Below, one piece after another: positions 18,301 through 21,525 of a DNA stretch of 23,515 nt. The position numbers and the translations under genes are program-made. The notes beneath the pieces are model-generated. The model was not told the origin of the DNA. It made no database searches and saw only the letters and a list, made by a program, of their open reading frames with translations. This DNA comes from Thermogutta sp. (GTDB lineage: Bacteria; Planctomycetota; Planctomycetia; Pirellulales; Thermoguttaceae). How positions within the stretch are numbered: position 1 is the stretch's first letter; every line of letters begins with the position of its first letter. The DNA lies in NCBI RefSeq assembly GCF_014359955.1, contig NZ_JACIYL010000005.1, forward strand, positions 1 to 23,515. Direction: 5' to 3'.

Positions 18301-20925
18301 AACAGAGACCTGGCTTCCCTGCAACGTGATCACTGAACCGGAGAGCTGAACGGTCAGGTTGAGTCCCTGGCTCAAAATAGCGTTAGCGATTTTCTGTGCG
18401 ATGACCTCAGCATTATCTGAGCTTGAGTACACAATCGGGACGTTGCCGCTGCGCACTCCGTTCCCGGTGTCGAATTCGAAGGTGGTGGTAATCGTGCCAT
18501 CACTCACCAGGAATGTCTGTCCGTCGCTGATCTGATTGCTCGGCGGGGCGGTGATTTGCCAGTCACCGCGGTAGACCGGCTGCGGCACGACCGCCAGGAC
18601 CTGAGGTCCGAGGTTGATGTCGAACTCCATTGTAAGATCCTGCCCCACCTTGAGATCCGGATCATAACGGAAGGGTAGCGGCGGCGAATCCAGGTTCATG
18701 AGCGGATTCGGGCCGGTTCCCTTGATGATGAGGCGATACTTGTCATCGGGAAGATTCTCGGCAAAGCGGACGATAACCTCGTTCGGTTTGTCCCCAATGC
18801 CGATATAGCCGATGGGCACCACGACCTCGTTGCCTTCGTTAAACGAGTCATCCCCACCGGCGCGCACAAACTGAATGGCGCCCAGCGTTTGGGGATCGAT
18901 CCGCTGGCCCTCGTTGAAGCGGAGAATGAGTTCCCGCGGAGCAACGTTGAGTTCCGTACCCTCTTCGATCAGACTTCCCTCGTTGGGGATGACCGCCACG
19001 AGATCCGGCGGAGTGCCAGGAACTTGCTGTCCGTACACAGTCAACCGCCAGGAATTGAGTCGACCGACGGTGCCGCCTGCCCGGTCTCGCACGATGAGGG
19101 TCCAGTCACCACCGGAGGTTTCTCCCCAGTTACGGTTGGTCGTGAACGTCCATTGAATCCCCGTATCAAATGGGTTATGGACGTGAGGCGTGGCGAGGAC
19201 GGACTGCGTGCCGGAGGGAGATACAAGGACGATTTCCAAATCCCCTGGGCTCAGGTGGGAAATATCGACGGTGACCTCAACCCACTCCACCTTGTTAATA
19301 TCCGGCGCCATGCTGATAACGCTGGAGATGCCGGCGGGGTTGTTGTCGGGGATATTCTGGTTGACTTGGAAAACGCCCGAATCGAGGGCGACTTCGGGGC
19401 CGACGGGCTTCCAATTCTTGGCTGCCTGGACCGCTGCCGCGGCATCGATGGCCCCGAACCCATATTTGTGGTTGATGTGGTAACCGGCCGCATTGACAGT
19501 CCAGTCGGGATCGGTGGGATCCACCTGCCGTGCTGTTTGGGCAAGAATGTACTCGATATCCCGGTAGCTCAGGTTAGGATTCGCTTGGAGCATTAACGCG
19601 ATGACGCCGGATACGACCGGGGCAGCCGCGGATGTACCGGCGAAGATAGAGGTGTAATCCGTGTTGACCAGCGGGTCACCATCCGCGTTGCCAGTGACGT
19701 TGTAGCCATTATCTCCGGTGATATCCGTTGTGGTGATGCCGTCGGCGTAAGCAGAAACAAAGAGATTAGCACCGGGCTCGGAATACCAGGCCTGGCGACC
19801 GTTGGCATCCAAGCTACCGACGGCGAGCGTGAATCGGGAGTTGGCATAGCCGTCGTAGTTGGAATTATCGCCACCGGCTCCTCCGTTTCCTGCCGCCCAA
19901 ACGTAGATCGTGCCAAGCCCGTTTCGACCGGTTGTCGCACCCTGCTGAAGCGCCGCAAGAGTCAACGGTCCGGGGCCAGCGAACAAGGCAAAAGGCAGAC
20001 CAACGCCCGCATCGGGTGGTCCCCAACTGTTATTGAACACCTGAATCGCATCCAGGCGATGGGTCAGAGCCTGGGATTCCAGAAGATCACTCGTTGGCCC
20101 GGCGATAAGGCGCAAACCCGCAAGCTGAGCATCGAAAGCCACTCCGGCTACTCCCAGGCCATTGTTGCCCGCGGCGGCGCTCACCCCCGCCACCGCGGTG
20201 CCGTGAAAGTCCCCCGCGCCTGGTGCGGGATCCGCATCACCTTGATTGAAATCGTAGCTGAGGTCGGGGCGGTAATTGGGGGCCAGGTCGGGATGGGTGT
20301 ACTCGAGTCCGTCGTCAACGATTCCGATGACGACGTTGTCACCCTGGACAGAATCCCAAGCCGACACCACGTTGATATCCTGCCCCGGAGTGCCCCCGCC
20401 CTGTCCTGTGTTCAGTAAATGCCACTGATCAGTGAAGAATGGATCGTTCGGAATAAAGCGGGGCTGACGCTCCTGCGGCACCAAGGGATAGAAATACTGA
20501 ACGACCCCCTCGCTGCTCTCCATCCGGCTGACCGCGGTTTGCCAGTCCACGCTGGAATCGAAGTGGAACACGTACGCCCCTTTGATGCCGGTGGGCACCG
20601 CTACATACTGGGCGCCCAGGAGCGTAGCCACCTGGTCCGGGTTCAGCGAATCACCAATCCCCACGACCCAGTCGGTGGTCTGCGAGAGTTGGTAGTCGGA
20701 ATAGTGATTGAGATCACTTGCCTGCTCGATTGCCCGATTCAGCGTATCCTGCCACACTTGCTCCAGGGTCGAGGGGCTGATGCTCAGGAGCAAGCGGTCT
20801 TCCACGCGTTCGACACGCAAGTCGCGAGGGCGATGGGCCTTTGGTTTCCGTTCTTTCTTGGCAGAGGACTTCTTGGCCTTGCGGGCTCGGGACGAGAAAA
20901 ATCGCATCGCATCCCAAATCTTCAT
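385..20925 (-). CDS. giant secreted mosaic protein with S8 subtilase and metzincin protease domains (6846 aa)
   Basis: A single open frame of 6846 codons encodes what looks like a secreted or surface multidomain protease/adhesin. Order, by residue: basic N-terminus with DRLLLS motif (1-48); possible propeptide (50-160); S8 kexin-like subtilase (160-500; D204, H241, oxyanion N347, S432 in GTSAAAP); P domain (512-632); Ig-like region (640-1060); M10-like metzincin with HEIGHLLGYGH at 1158-1168 and Met-turn M1178; PPC domain (about 1190-1340); right-handed beta-helix (1393-2190); two PPC domains (2205-2477, 2516-2680); beta-propeller (2725-3564); jelly-roll (3578-4130); second beta-helix (4463-4640); Ig-like domain (4720-4840); three GEVED domains (4847-5335); SdrD-B-like domain enclosing a nidogen-like domain (5343-5774); Calx-beta enclosing a TolB-like propeller (5779-6232); fourth GEVED (6236-6391); C-terminal 46-residue repeats (6454-6823). 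Nine or more copies of an unnamed module interrupt these domains. The ATG at 20925 follows GGAG at 20934-20937 with an 8-base spacer. By eye I find only one cysteine (C6666). Substrate is unknown; the protease activity and surface location are inferred from the families. The domain borders are approximate. Confidence 0.95.
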   Translation of the reverse strand: MKIWDAMRFFSSRARKAKKSSAKKERKPKAHRPRDLRVERVEDRLLLSISPSTLEQVWQDTLNRAIEQASDLNHYSDYQLSQTTDWVVGIGDSLNPDQVATLLGAQYVAVPTGIKGAYVFHFDSSVDWQTAVSRMESSEGVVQYFYPLVPQERQPRFIPNDPFFTDQWHLLNTGQGGGTPGQDINVVSAWDSVQGDNVVIGIVDDGLEYTHPDLAPNYRPDLSYDFNQGDADPAPGAGDFHGTAVAGVSAAAGNNGLGVAGVAFDAQLAGLRLIAGPTSDLLESQALTHRLDAIQVFNNSWGPPDAGVGLPFALFAGPGPLTLAALQQGATTGRNGLGTIYVWAAGNGGAGGDNSNYDGYANSRFTLAVGSLDANGRQAWYSEPGANLFVSAYADGITTTDITGDNGYNVTGNADGDPLVNTDYTSIFAGTSAAAPVVSGVIALMLQANPNLSYRDIEYILAQTARQVDPTDPDWTVNAAGYHINHKYGFGAIDAAAAVQAAKNWKPVGPEVALDSGVFQVNQNIPDNNPAGISSVISMAPDINKVEWVEVTVDISHLSPGDLEIVLVSPSGTQSVLATPHVHNPFDTGIQWTFTTNRNWGETSGGDWTLIVRDRAGGTVGRLNSWRLTVYGQQVPGTPPDLVAVIPNEGSLIEEGTELNVAPRELILRFNEGQRIDPQTLGAIQFVRAGGDDSFNEGNEVVVPIGYIGIGDKPNEVIVRFAENLPDDKYRLIIKGTGPNPLMNLDSPPLPFRYDPDLKVGQDLTMEFDINLGPQVLAVVPQPVYRGDWQITAPPSNQISDGQTFLVSDGTITTTFEFDTGNGVRSGNVPIVYSSSDNAEVIAQKIANAILSQGLNLTVQLSGSVITLQGSQVSVDRQNSRLAVKSLYQERNIIEVYFNDDELDRNAAQDPRFYQLIFTKETASPDDDVVVNPVSVTYDASKNLVRLDFGQDLANFGTGAARLRIGSEYRPIQTWNMSEGGDAPSTFYNAVIIGGGFGSGTVGQSVIISGTIVTPGSVSYNLEWPGAIDEPGHRDLPDYDSILIEDHYLTGESSPDGSTQIPTIPYYFPKESWNLITEAQKQRAREIFDIYGNYLGIQFYETDSYGLAIITGDLALMNLQSAPGGVAGVAGGGMAVMDYAENWGASEFGGAWFQVAMHEIGHLLGYGHSYDLPPFVIMGSSEDAQAVVGSFEPVFPGVADIIHGRHMFRPDNMDIDMYRFDLNDRGLVDVEVLAERMTNSSLLNAAVTLYREVQVAQKYVVMENGVPVEKEFLQTTYEVVARNDDFYSDDSALRVYLTPGRYYIGVSASGNTQYDPTMDDSGIGGVTQGQYKLRVTYKPGGVDPDNPETFRDPNTAHPSRLIDSTGVYFDGDMDGVPGGDYNFWFNVQPASKTIFVDKLSGSSSPTGSIDNPFSTIAGALAAAQPGTIVRIVGNNFANDDPNDPATLRDNIPYEIGRRLVDNAPLADGVRMDVPKGVTVMIDAGAVIKLFRSNIMVGSIAEGIDRSGGALQVLGTPFHSVYFTSYYDESLGRDAEPNNNTTPMPGDWGGIVFKNDMDYQFIKAYDPASGLPPRQVLEDQGIFLNYISNADIRYGGGEVIVNGIRSVYDPVHMVEARPTIVFSRITHSADAAMSADPNSFADTKYQSWDPNAPYTVNYERIGPVIHGNYVVDNTINGLYVRVKTPAGGATKKLTTFGRWDDWDIVHYVPENLVIAGTPGGPIQKASTAPAVTLLNDFQIQLPAGSVSLDGQYFSIFDGRTRVVFEFDNGDGVLPGRIAVPYTLTSTAADVATALANAINSARTLRGLDVTASSTGATVTLRQLGAQLKVEGLGNREARLDARLMIDPGVIVKLQGSRIETEVGAQLIAEGRPGFAETVPGYKVVFTSVLDNRYGAGGTFNTAQNTSGQQPQAGDWAGIGFAPMSEGSIDQAVIAYAGGQSAIEGGFAGFDPIEIRQAHVRIANTRFENNGANSAGDRNGRGFITPATIYVRGAQPVIVNNRFINNQGHVVSIDVNSLNAWEVPDWGRSTGFIDAFEEYSDNFGPLVRSNRMTGNQINGMEVRAGTLNGQGVWDDTDIVHIVYDEIVIPNYHHEGGLRLQSSRDKSLVVKLWGQNAGITAAGGPAEINDRIGGILQIIGMPGYPVIFTSLADDSVGAGLDIFGNPQYDTNGNGASTGQPGDWRSIRFTEYAHDRNVATVVEAETGQDKVDRNPYPQQAQYLGQLAPNEKAGDDNLRLGFDVYGTVRFNSPNDSDVYSFDATAGTEVWIDIDRTTFALDTIVELIDADGNVLARSDNSLNELPEGSQTTQAQSMNRDAWVRSTSSNPSELGDYYSINPRDSGMRVVLPGPVGEVHTYYVRVRSPLAITNIPNSNQINDGTQFLVSDNFQTIIFEFDKDGSLSNPNAVGVDIRGSGSPSEVAQAIVDAINAQKAAKGFEVTARYVGGKIFLDGVHARFNALNTPVRVINNTSGHYQLQIRLKEMQEVAGGMVKYADVRYATNGIEIQGQPAHHPLLGETSETTATNDTMGNAQYLGNLLSNDRNTISVAGYLSGRTDVDWYRFDVDLQGIQSIAGLNDLGAIWSTIFDIDYADGMARPDLSIWVFDSQGRLILRSTDSNIADDMALVISNAIEDLNRGSVWSRDPYIGPVYLPESNTATYYIAVTSVLATPQVLSSVIGGTWSADSTAYPLVRLEPINSITRIVEEHIEGGANSGVTTVQQRLSLVPDEFHLGDVVFYTLTGTDLFTVDPFTGAVETDVTDSLLLNGSPAIVYHDIAMRNDGRLMTVRQGPGPDFNPHYQEFDTGNANRLLLDTDTGINIIRRNPNNPNALQDDPYNSVLVEAITHHYSNTGTFGRQVMIVGNVRNPDLGAGLTGITSGHNLVWILNPDGTAINHPLINNGTLSSGDRLFSNIVPVGQLFSAPTLLVSSATQTQPQYQFPSPPSPQLGDIEDGDYFVFQPSIEILGPASAMEGATVTIFNDGTPPLSVTLEFDSDGNVAPGNIPVPFSSTDSAAILAATLAQQINLAGIGVNANPRGAYVLLSQVSNFVLSNPAVMTGSTVRDDFTLEFDLGIDVRIDPQGAAVFRDGQYFSLRNALINQVYQFEFNSGPVIVLPATATAALDGVVVTIYDENGTPISFEFDNNNNLTNSNNVRVPFNVGDQGSVLASNLVNAINAQANFAVVASFNNNRVSLVNDSTASLPTSSDPALVQIEGDHNVTLGRTQIPFEETWTSQQLGQSIESAVDSSQSQIFPISDRIDASYAYRTPDANNQTPGDRITFANVGGSTSDFDFSNSPGLMYLAGGYGVASGHLPIIIGAGYTGQEVAIAVASAINAIAGSNVATPVGATVELTAGFSPVNFDLRRAPEMEMVGEGVGGDITGLAWLNVPGIGWRLFAVSDTGGLYYVSNVTAHANGGSWGFTPVDPQQGVRYFRREPNGGPQLHYITQVHNPTTGAPIQFSGLSAGPQNVEDGKYATTLFASDISGNIYAMDITGNLLGVFVQGQKSIHPNVGNVYGIAFSPIDYNLWHVTTRRGNDDGHGVYATYDDSRVPGAGYDPLREGNQSFYFGLDAPNQGQPGANNFTTNENSDGSRLFSYNLPGGAFGSLTSGTFSLKGYSLADKPTLYFNYYADTENSNDFDGLRVYISNDGANWTLLATNTDLNDGMLIAPNREQPGYGGYIREIIDLGGNWRQARVDLSQFAGLDNLRIRFDFSTASDMDIGDPTTGGEYLTAPEAAELHDGATFVVNTTTFEFDLGYALVLPNVAGLKINDGDYFIVQSGSQLAEFEFDKDGNVQPGRVAISINDNMTTRQVADAIAAAVNGANMGVQAYVPPDSIFTGPDGYRVFLISATGVTQGTSSGQPLQWAIEGSAPGRYTSGRVPVYIRPDMTQLEVSKLITDAVNRAFRVQPNQIFIPPTYTVATLAGTTATLVALDSLNVPSFVVLYFDPGNTGSYAVKRADDPNNLLFTRLPAGARADYGLNVGLMGATTPAQIADRIRDALNLLARDTGVQVSATSTTTGFVQLSGRQVAFDGRNLLNPANSPLLTSDPNNTSIKLDDRSGDTIGGTQPLMRLYGVSVTNAGPLFHSNVLEGDTTSKNYGASARNNNRFFDYRRGQNNNHEGWYIDDIIIGFAERGEMVTNAPAGVTGFDFLPQPAVNQPIVVQGSYQLEIRRGDEFGTLVVDPYRVVVLAQQADTNDRWTQDITLIFPDATQIAHGDRFFIEDGNHRVTFVFLDQDIGTNRPISPPLNGSEIPVYFRAVMSAGEIANAVAGAINFARSQGRLNVSAASIPTSPRVDLWGATYVGGNLGGANPQPIQQIVFGATDVLGVYRFRLLPPDGNAIAHRDTFVIEDAYGNVVQFMFIHQSSGETPPAGVIGISFNFAMSNITIANLVAQAINQANSLGRLMVTAVVTVPGIVDLSPDARSVLGLPYTTFFDPTLPPGVTLFHPDPNGHPLIGDRNQYREKGHIVVESTSVFNASQYGIRVEPGPRDPGSNNPHPGSGRTLNAPNQLVSGVTLKNNLLAFNGQGGIRISGSTGQPTGAIPFVRVVNNTVYGGLAANGVGIEVVNNAGPTLLNNVLANLNTGIRVDASSAPNTVLGGNAYQGNNQNVQGMGLGTFDRVLAPGAPLFVDPANYNFIPDRGSEIIDSSIDALQERFGYYTSVLQPIGLAASPIIAPSYDLYGQLRKDDPAVNPGPGSGLSIFKDRGAVDRVDFRGPTAGLIEPLDNDPAGIDRNPANYDVFIAGRRITRFAIQLADEEGVGINDRTVLSSAVKVYRDNILLEDGKDYFFQYHPVDDIIYLVPASGVWSIGYTYKIELDNQAIRDLANNPLQPNRPDGTTYFVIYLAGIDFGDAPDAPYPTTLKNNGASHIIVPGFYLGSGVSNEPDARQNANATGDTLDDGVIFDTGLLIGGDTQIKVIASAEGYLDAWLDLNADGDWADTNEQVLTSYQLLAGENIVTITLPAGLNPATTFARFRFSSTGGLAPTGLAPDGEVEDYQVELVPYHEDFGDAPDSYGTTLAADGARHILGSGLYLGQSVDAELNGRPGSTAQGDDLAGIDDEDGVTFLDALVPGSPVEVQVVVSLPSGMSEAYLQAWVDFNANNIFDANEQIFTNELITSSGIHSVQFVVPSDAVKGTTYARFRISTQPDIGPTGQAPDGEVEDYRVSIVDAPVDFGDAPAPYPTLRADGGARHRVVRGFSLGQLVDYELDGQPNPTATGDDSSDQADEDGVVFLTPLLTGELATIQVTVSQTGGYLNTWIDYNADGDWADPGEQIVIDQLITSATTQIQFRVPRDLQSAATFARFRYSHTPGLSYDTPASIPDDQLPDGEVEDYLVNIIAGTSSLSGYVFNDLNANGVWDTQPSQQVPPVNVLPPGAGNIIVTAGDDLASAAIPLGFDFEFFGKTYNQIYVSTNGLVSLANPVTTFSASGFPQGEPVLAPFWADVDTRATGQIRLQRSTSARGNPVVQIDWINVGYYNQHSDKKNTFSLYIEDDPGGDIVVFHYFDMQWTTGDGQGVNGFGAPGAVIGYDAGDGIHYATFARPSSAADLATLMAQQEYAFRLDPNTGHLFGVEPGLAGVLVYVDLNNNGMPDPFEPVTYTQYDNPLTPNVDETGFYQFTGLFSGTYVVRHQVPTNWIQTYPSAGIVLPDGQTRHLRAPAGSALVDGNTFSLSNGTTTVVFEFDNNNTVAAGNRRVPFTATDSPNVVAAAIANAINGVAGFGITATADGDLVNLAGPTVIFNPQTSPVQDVTSRSQSDGSYMVTLGTGEQLDNVTFGDYRLATVSLQDIAVAEGNSGRTKVKVTVEVTDSFGAPISFDYQTADGTATVADNDYIPASGTFVFTPQGVPRPTWDIQFLTKNQSNDYDFSAWGDRVVWESFDGQDWEIYLHDGTQTRRLTNNTSDDRMPAVFGDRVVWSGFDGQDWEIYLYDLTTNTTQKLTDNDYDDIDPQISSDLVVWTANVGGVQQIFAYDLAAGGSPVNISNNSFNNYLPQVSGRNVTWYGFDGFDNEIYLYSSGTTRQITNNVLDDRYPRIDGSKVVWQQNDGTDWEIAIYDIPSGTTTLLTANNEDDIHPDISGNNVVFEHNDGFDTEIYYINLNIGPAAVKQITDNAVHDELPRVYGDRLAWHAFVGGNWEVFYTDLNANVIPRNISSDPGYDWYPAVTSDLVVWRSYRAGNYEIMVARQKPAVARATIELEIVGDTRIEPDENFFLNISNPQLAVISDPQAQILILNDDGSLDYGDAPAPYPTLLADNGARHLITPGLRLGALADAEPNGRPSAQANGDDTYISDDEDGVVFNTPLAVGASATITVTASGPGKLDAWIDFNQDGDWNDPGERIFTHRDVVAGTNVLTFNVPAEALLGTTFARFRLSSAGVDAPTGYAPDGEVEDYAVNITTSSTQVSQQGRRVIITGSALNDNISVSTVGNVHLIVINGTNYSYNVSDIDEIQFDGADGEDTITLIGTSAAETFLFTPNTAHMTRTGFTVSAVNVERMIADGNGGLDAAQLYDSAGDDVLEIRPGHATMSGPGYSYDLTNVAFVHGYASLGNDSADLYGTPGDDSLTATQTEVRLNSTNYVARAKFFDRVRVFADGGTDDATITGSAGADMIQASPTGATVSNASVEISASDFENVTILGGGGDDVAQLYDSPGNDLFVAKPGLSTLSGPGYCITVQDVPIVHAYALAGGLDAAQLYDTAGDDLVVMTPEYARITGNNYLARAKFFDFVHAYSINGGFDTAKLYGSAGNDVLTATPEFSRLKGPGFYNRAKFFERVEVYGGGGYDTGDVWDSPGVDHLQANSLEALLQNPDLPYYVYLTQMEKVKVRATSPSNTKHIEGVVDWLIAKGFWTDV
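457..1566 (-). repeat. C-terminal array of eight ~46-residue repeats (giant protein 6454-6823)
   Basis: Eight units share the pattern D-x-A-x-L-Y-D-S-x-G-D-D-x-L-x-A-x-P, then G-P-G-Y, then F-x-x-V-x-x-Y, then GG. Turns such as GGGGDD and YDSPGNDLF recall RTX/haemolysin-type calcium-binding loops but do not have the strict nonapeptide spacing. The first and last units are the most diverged. The array is followed by a short unique tail ending in WLIAKGFWTDV, with no visible membrane anchor or LPXTG-like signal. Confidence 0.8.
1753..2220 (-). repeat. fourth GEVED domain (giant protein 6236-6391)
   Basis: It starts with DYGDAPAPYPT and ends with GEVEDYAVN, with the central DAWIDFNQDGDWNDPGE segment typical of GEVED domains. 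It is separated from the other three copies by the SdrD-B and Calx-beta regions. Confidence 0.85.
2377..3384 (-). repeat. TolB-like beta-propeller of eight ~42-residue repeats (giant protein 5848-6183)
   Basis: Eight units follow the pattern VVWxxFDGxDWEIYLYD, then LTNNxxDDxxPxxxG, as in TolB/WD40-like propellers. Units 1 and 2 share FDGQDWEIYL exactly. Their DNA also matches over 17 bases (3155-3171 and 3275-3291) at a period of 120 bases. The propeller sits between the two halves of a Calx-beta domain (5779-5844 and 6186-6232). Confidence 0.85.
3709..3960 (-). repeat. FEFD module, copy near residues 5656-5739, inside the SdrD-B-like domain
   Basis: The copy shows VDGNTFSLSNG, then VVFEFDNNN (F5678), then VVAAAIANAINGVAG and a closing strand pair. 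It lies between WIQTYP and DGSYMVTLGTGEQ, two segments that adjoin in ordinary SdrD-B domains. Confidence 0.85.
4921..6387 (-). repeat. three tandem GEVED domains (giant protein 4847-5335)
   Basis: Three copies begin with DFGDAP (D4847, D5005, D5172) and end with GEVEDY (Y4995, Y5162, Y5332). Each carries the D-x-N-x-D/N-x-x-x-D turn in its middle. GEVED domains are cell-surface modules common in planctomycetes and related bacteria. Their precise function is not established. Confidence 0.9.
7669..7926 (-). repeat. FEFD module, copy near residues 4334-4419
   Basis: The copy shows HRDTFVIEDAYGNVVQFMF (F4356) and NLVAQAINQANSLG. It follows another copy directly and precedes the second beta-helix. 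The FEFD core has drifted to FMFI. Confidence 0.75.
8035..8310 (-). repeat. FEFD module, copy near residues 4206-4297
   Basis: The copy shows AHGDRFFIEDGNHRVTFVF (F4227) and EIANAVAGAINFARSQG. The core has drifted to FVFL. With the next copy it forms a tandem pair in the linker between the jelly-roll and the second beta-helix. Confidence 0.75.
9391..9645 (-). repeat. FEFD module, copy near residues 3761-3845, inside the jelly-roll domain
   Basis: The copy shows INDGDYFIVQSGSQLAEFEFD (F3782) and QVADAIAAAVNG. A half copy (HDGATFVVNTTTFEFD, F3747) lies just before it. Two degraded copies follow, up to about residue 4030. Confidence 0.85.
11350..11580 (-). repeat. FEFD module, copy near residues 3116-3192, inside a beta-propeller
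   Basis: The copy shows LDGVVVTIYDENGTPISFEFD (F3135) and VLASNLVNAINAQ. A truncated copy (RDGQYFSLRNA, then YQFEFN at F3100) lies directly before it, which suggests partial duplication. Confidence 0.85.
11788..12036 (-). repeat. FEFD module, copy near residues 2964-3046, inside a beta-propeller
   Basis: The copy shows GATVTIFNDG, then VTLEFDSDGNVAPG (L2986) and ILAATLAQQINLAG. It opens a block of modules that separates two halves of a propeller-like domain. Confidence 0.85.
13564..13815 (-). repeat. FEFD module, copy near residues 2371-2454, inside a PPC domain
   Basis: The copy shows INDGTQFLVSDN, then IIFEFDKDG (F2390) and EVAQAIVDAINAQ. It falls between YYVRVRS (2354-2360) and NTSGHYQLQIRL (2466-2477), which are adjacent strands in a normal PPC domain. 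Confidence 0.85.
15436..15693 (-). repeat. FEFD module, copy near residues 1745-1830, inside the first beta-helix
   Basis: The copy shows LDGQYFSIFDG, then VVFEFDNGDG (F1763) and DVATALANAINSAR. Beta-helix sequence continues on both sides (ENLVIAGTPGG before, LMIDPGVIVKLQG after). Confidence 0.85.
17356..17718 (-). other. metzincin (M10/matrixin-like) catalytic domain, giant protein about 1070-1190
   Basis: The zinc-binding motif HEIGHLLGYGH (H1158, H1162, H1168, catalytic E1159) and a Met-turn VIMG (M1178) are both intact. This fits an active zinc endopeptidase of the metzincin clan. The helix before the active site reads AMHEIGHLL, as in matrixins. Confidence 0.85.
18316..18537 (-). repeat. 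FEFD module, copy near residues 797-870, inside an Ig-like region
   Basis: The copy shows ISDGQTFLVSDG, then TTFEFDTGNG (F816) and VIAQKIANAILSQG. It separates GPQVLAVVPQPV from NIIEVYFNDDEL, which read as consecutive parts of one Ig-like domain. Confidence 0.85.
19426..20448 (-). other. S8 kexin-like subtilase domain, giant protein about 160-500
   Basis: The catalytic triad is complete: D204 in GIVDDGLEYTHPDL, H241 in DFHGTAVAGV and S432 in FAGTSAAAP, with oxyanion N347 in WAAGNGG. A P domain follows directly (512-632), as in proprotein convertases. The preceding region (about 50-160) resembles the inhibitory propeptides of secreted subtilases. Confidence 0.92.
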
Positions 20926-20933
20926 TGCCGGTT

Positions 20934-20937
20934 CTCC
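20934..20937 (-). promoter_or_regulatory. ribosome binding site of the giant gene
   Basis: GGAG within GAGGGAG on the minus strand lies 8 bases before the ATG at 20925, supporting this start. Confidence 0.65.
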
Positions 20938-21060
20938 CTCTCGCGGTGCCGGATCACGAAATTAGAATTGCGTCGTTGTCGAAGCCGTTACAGTCGATTA
21001 ATCCGAAAAAGAGCGATCTCTGTCGAGTGTTACCTGGTTCCGATTTGGAGCCGTATACCG

Positions 21061-21089
21061 ATTAAAATTGCCCGGCCTCCAAATTGCAA
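21061..21089 (-). promoter_or_regulatory. possible promoter of the giant gene
   Basis: On the minus strand TTGCAA (21084-21089) and TTTAAT (21061-21066) are separated by 17 bases. They match four and five positions of the -35 and -10 consensus. A start near 21054 would give a leader of about 130 bases. The AT-rich surroundings make chance matches possible. Confidence 0.3.
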
Positions 21090-21189
21090 CCAAAATCCTC
21101 CAGATTGCCTAAAATTCCACATTTTCCGTGTTATCGTCAAACCCGCTTCCGAGCGCGCGGACTGTCCCAGGACTCCGTTTCGAACCATT

Positions 21190-21450
21190 TAGATGCATTG
21201 GCGGTTTCGCTAGTTCCCTCATTTCCCGCTAAATTGTCACGACCGTTCCGATTGGCCCAAAGTAAGGGGGTTCTGTCTAACCTGAGAAAGGGGATAACGC
21301 GAACGAGGGGTATCGGGTTGGGAACCGGTCCGATGGAGGCGGCGCGAGGGTCGGTGGGCCGTTGGGGTGAACTCGAACCCGGATCGGTCCGCCAGTTGAA
21401 GTCAGCCGTCTTTCCCGGTTACATTGGTGGCGACGGGAACGGGATTCTGG
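21190..21450. other. intergenic stretch without a recognised gene
   Basis: This is the middle of the 647-base divergent region between the giant gene and the small membrane-protein gene. I see no credible start with a ribosome binding site here and no frame with plausible protein composition. It is G-rich on the plus strand (several GGGG runs) and has short GGTCCG/CGGTCC elements. Confidence 0.5.
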
Positions 21451-21453
21451 GCT

Positions 21454-21483
21454 TTTGCCGGGGGGCTTCAACCGCCCGGCAAA
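21454..21483 (+). other. strong hairpin upstream of the two-gene operon
   Basis: TTTGCCGGG (21454-21462) and CCCGGCAAA (21475-21483) form a perfect 9-base-pair stem around a 12-base loop. Five T residues follow at 21492-21496 after an 8-base gap, so it could be a weak plus-strand terminator that insulates the promoter directly downstream. It could also be part of an operator or a dispersed repeat. Confidence 0.5.
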
Positions 21484-21497
21484 GGAGTGGATTTTTG

Positions 21498-21525
21498 TTG
21501 ACGGCGTATTGGGCCGTTTTACAAT
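21498..21525 (+). promoter_or_regulatory. sigma-70-type promoter of the two-gene operon
   Basis: TTGACG (21498-21503, five of six) and TACAAT (21520-21525, five of six) are separated by 16 bases. Transcription would start near 21532, about 40 bases before the ATG at 21573. A 7-base inverted repeat flanks the -10 box and may be an operator. Confidence 0.65.

Noticed and set aside
20419..21192. Plus-strand open frame of 257 codons running out of the giant gene into the intergenic region
   Set aside because: Most of it is opposite the protease propeptide and N-terminus. The intergenic part has no family signature.
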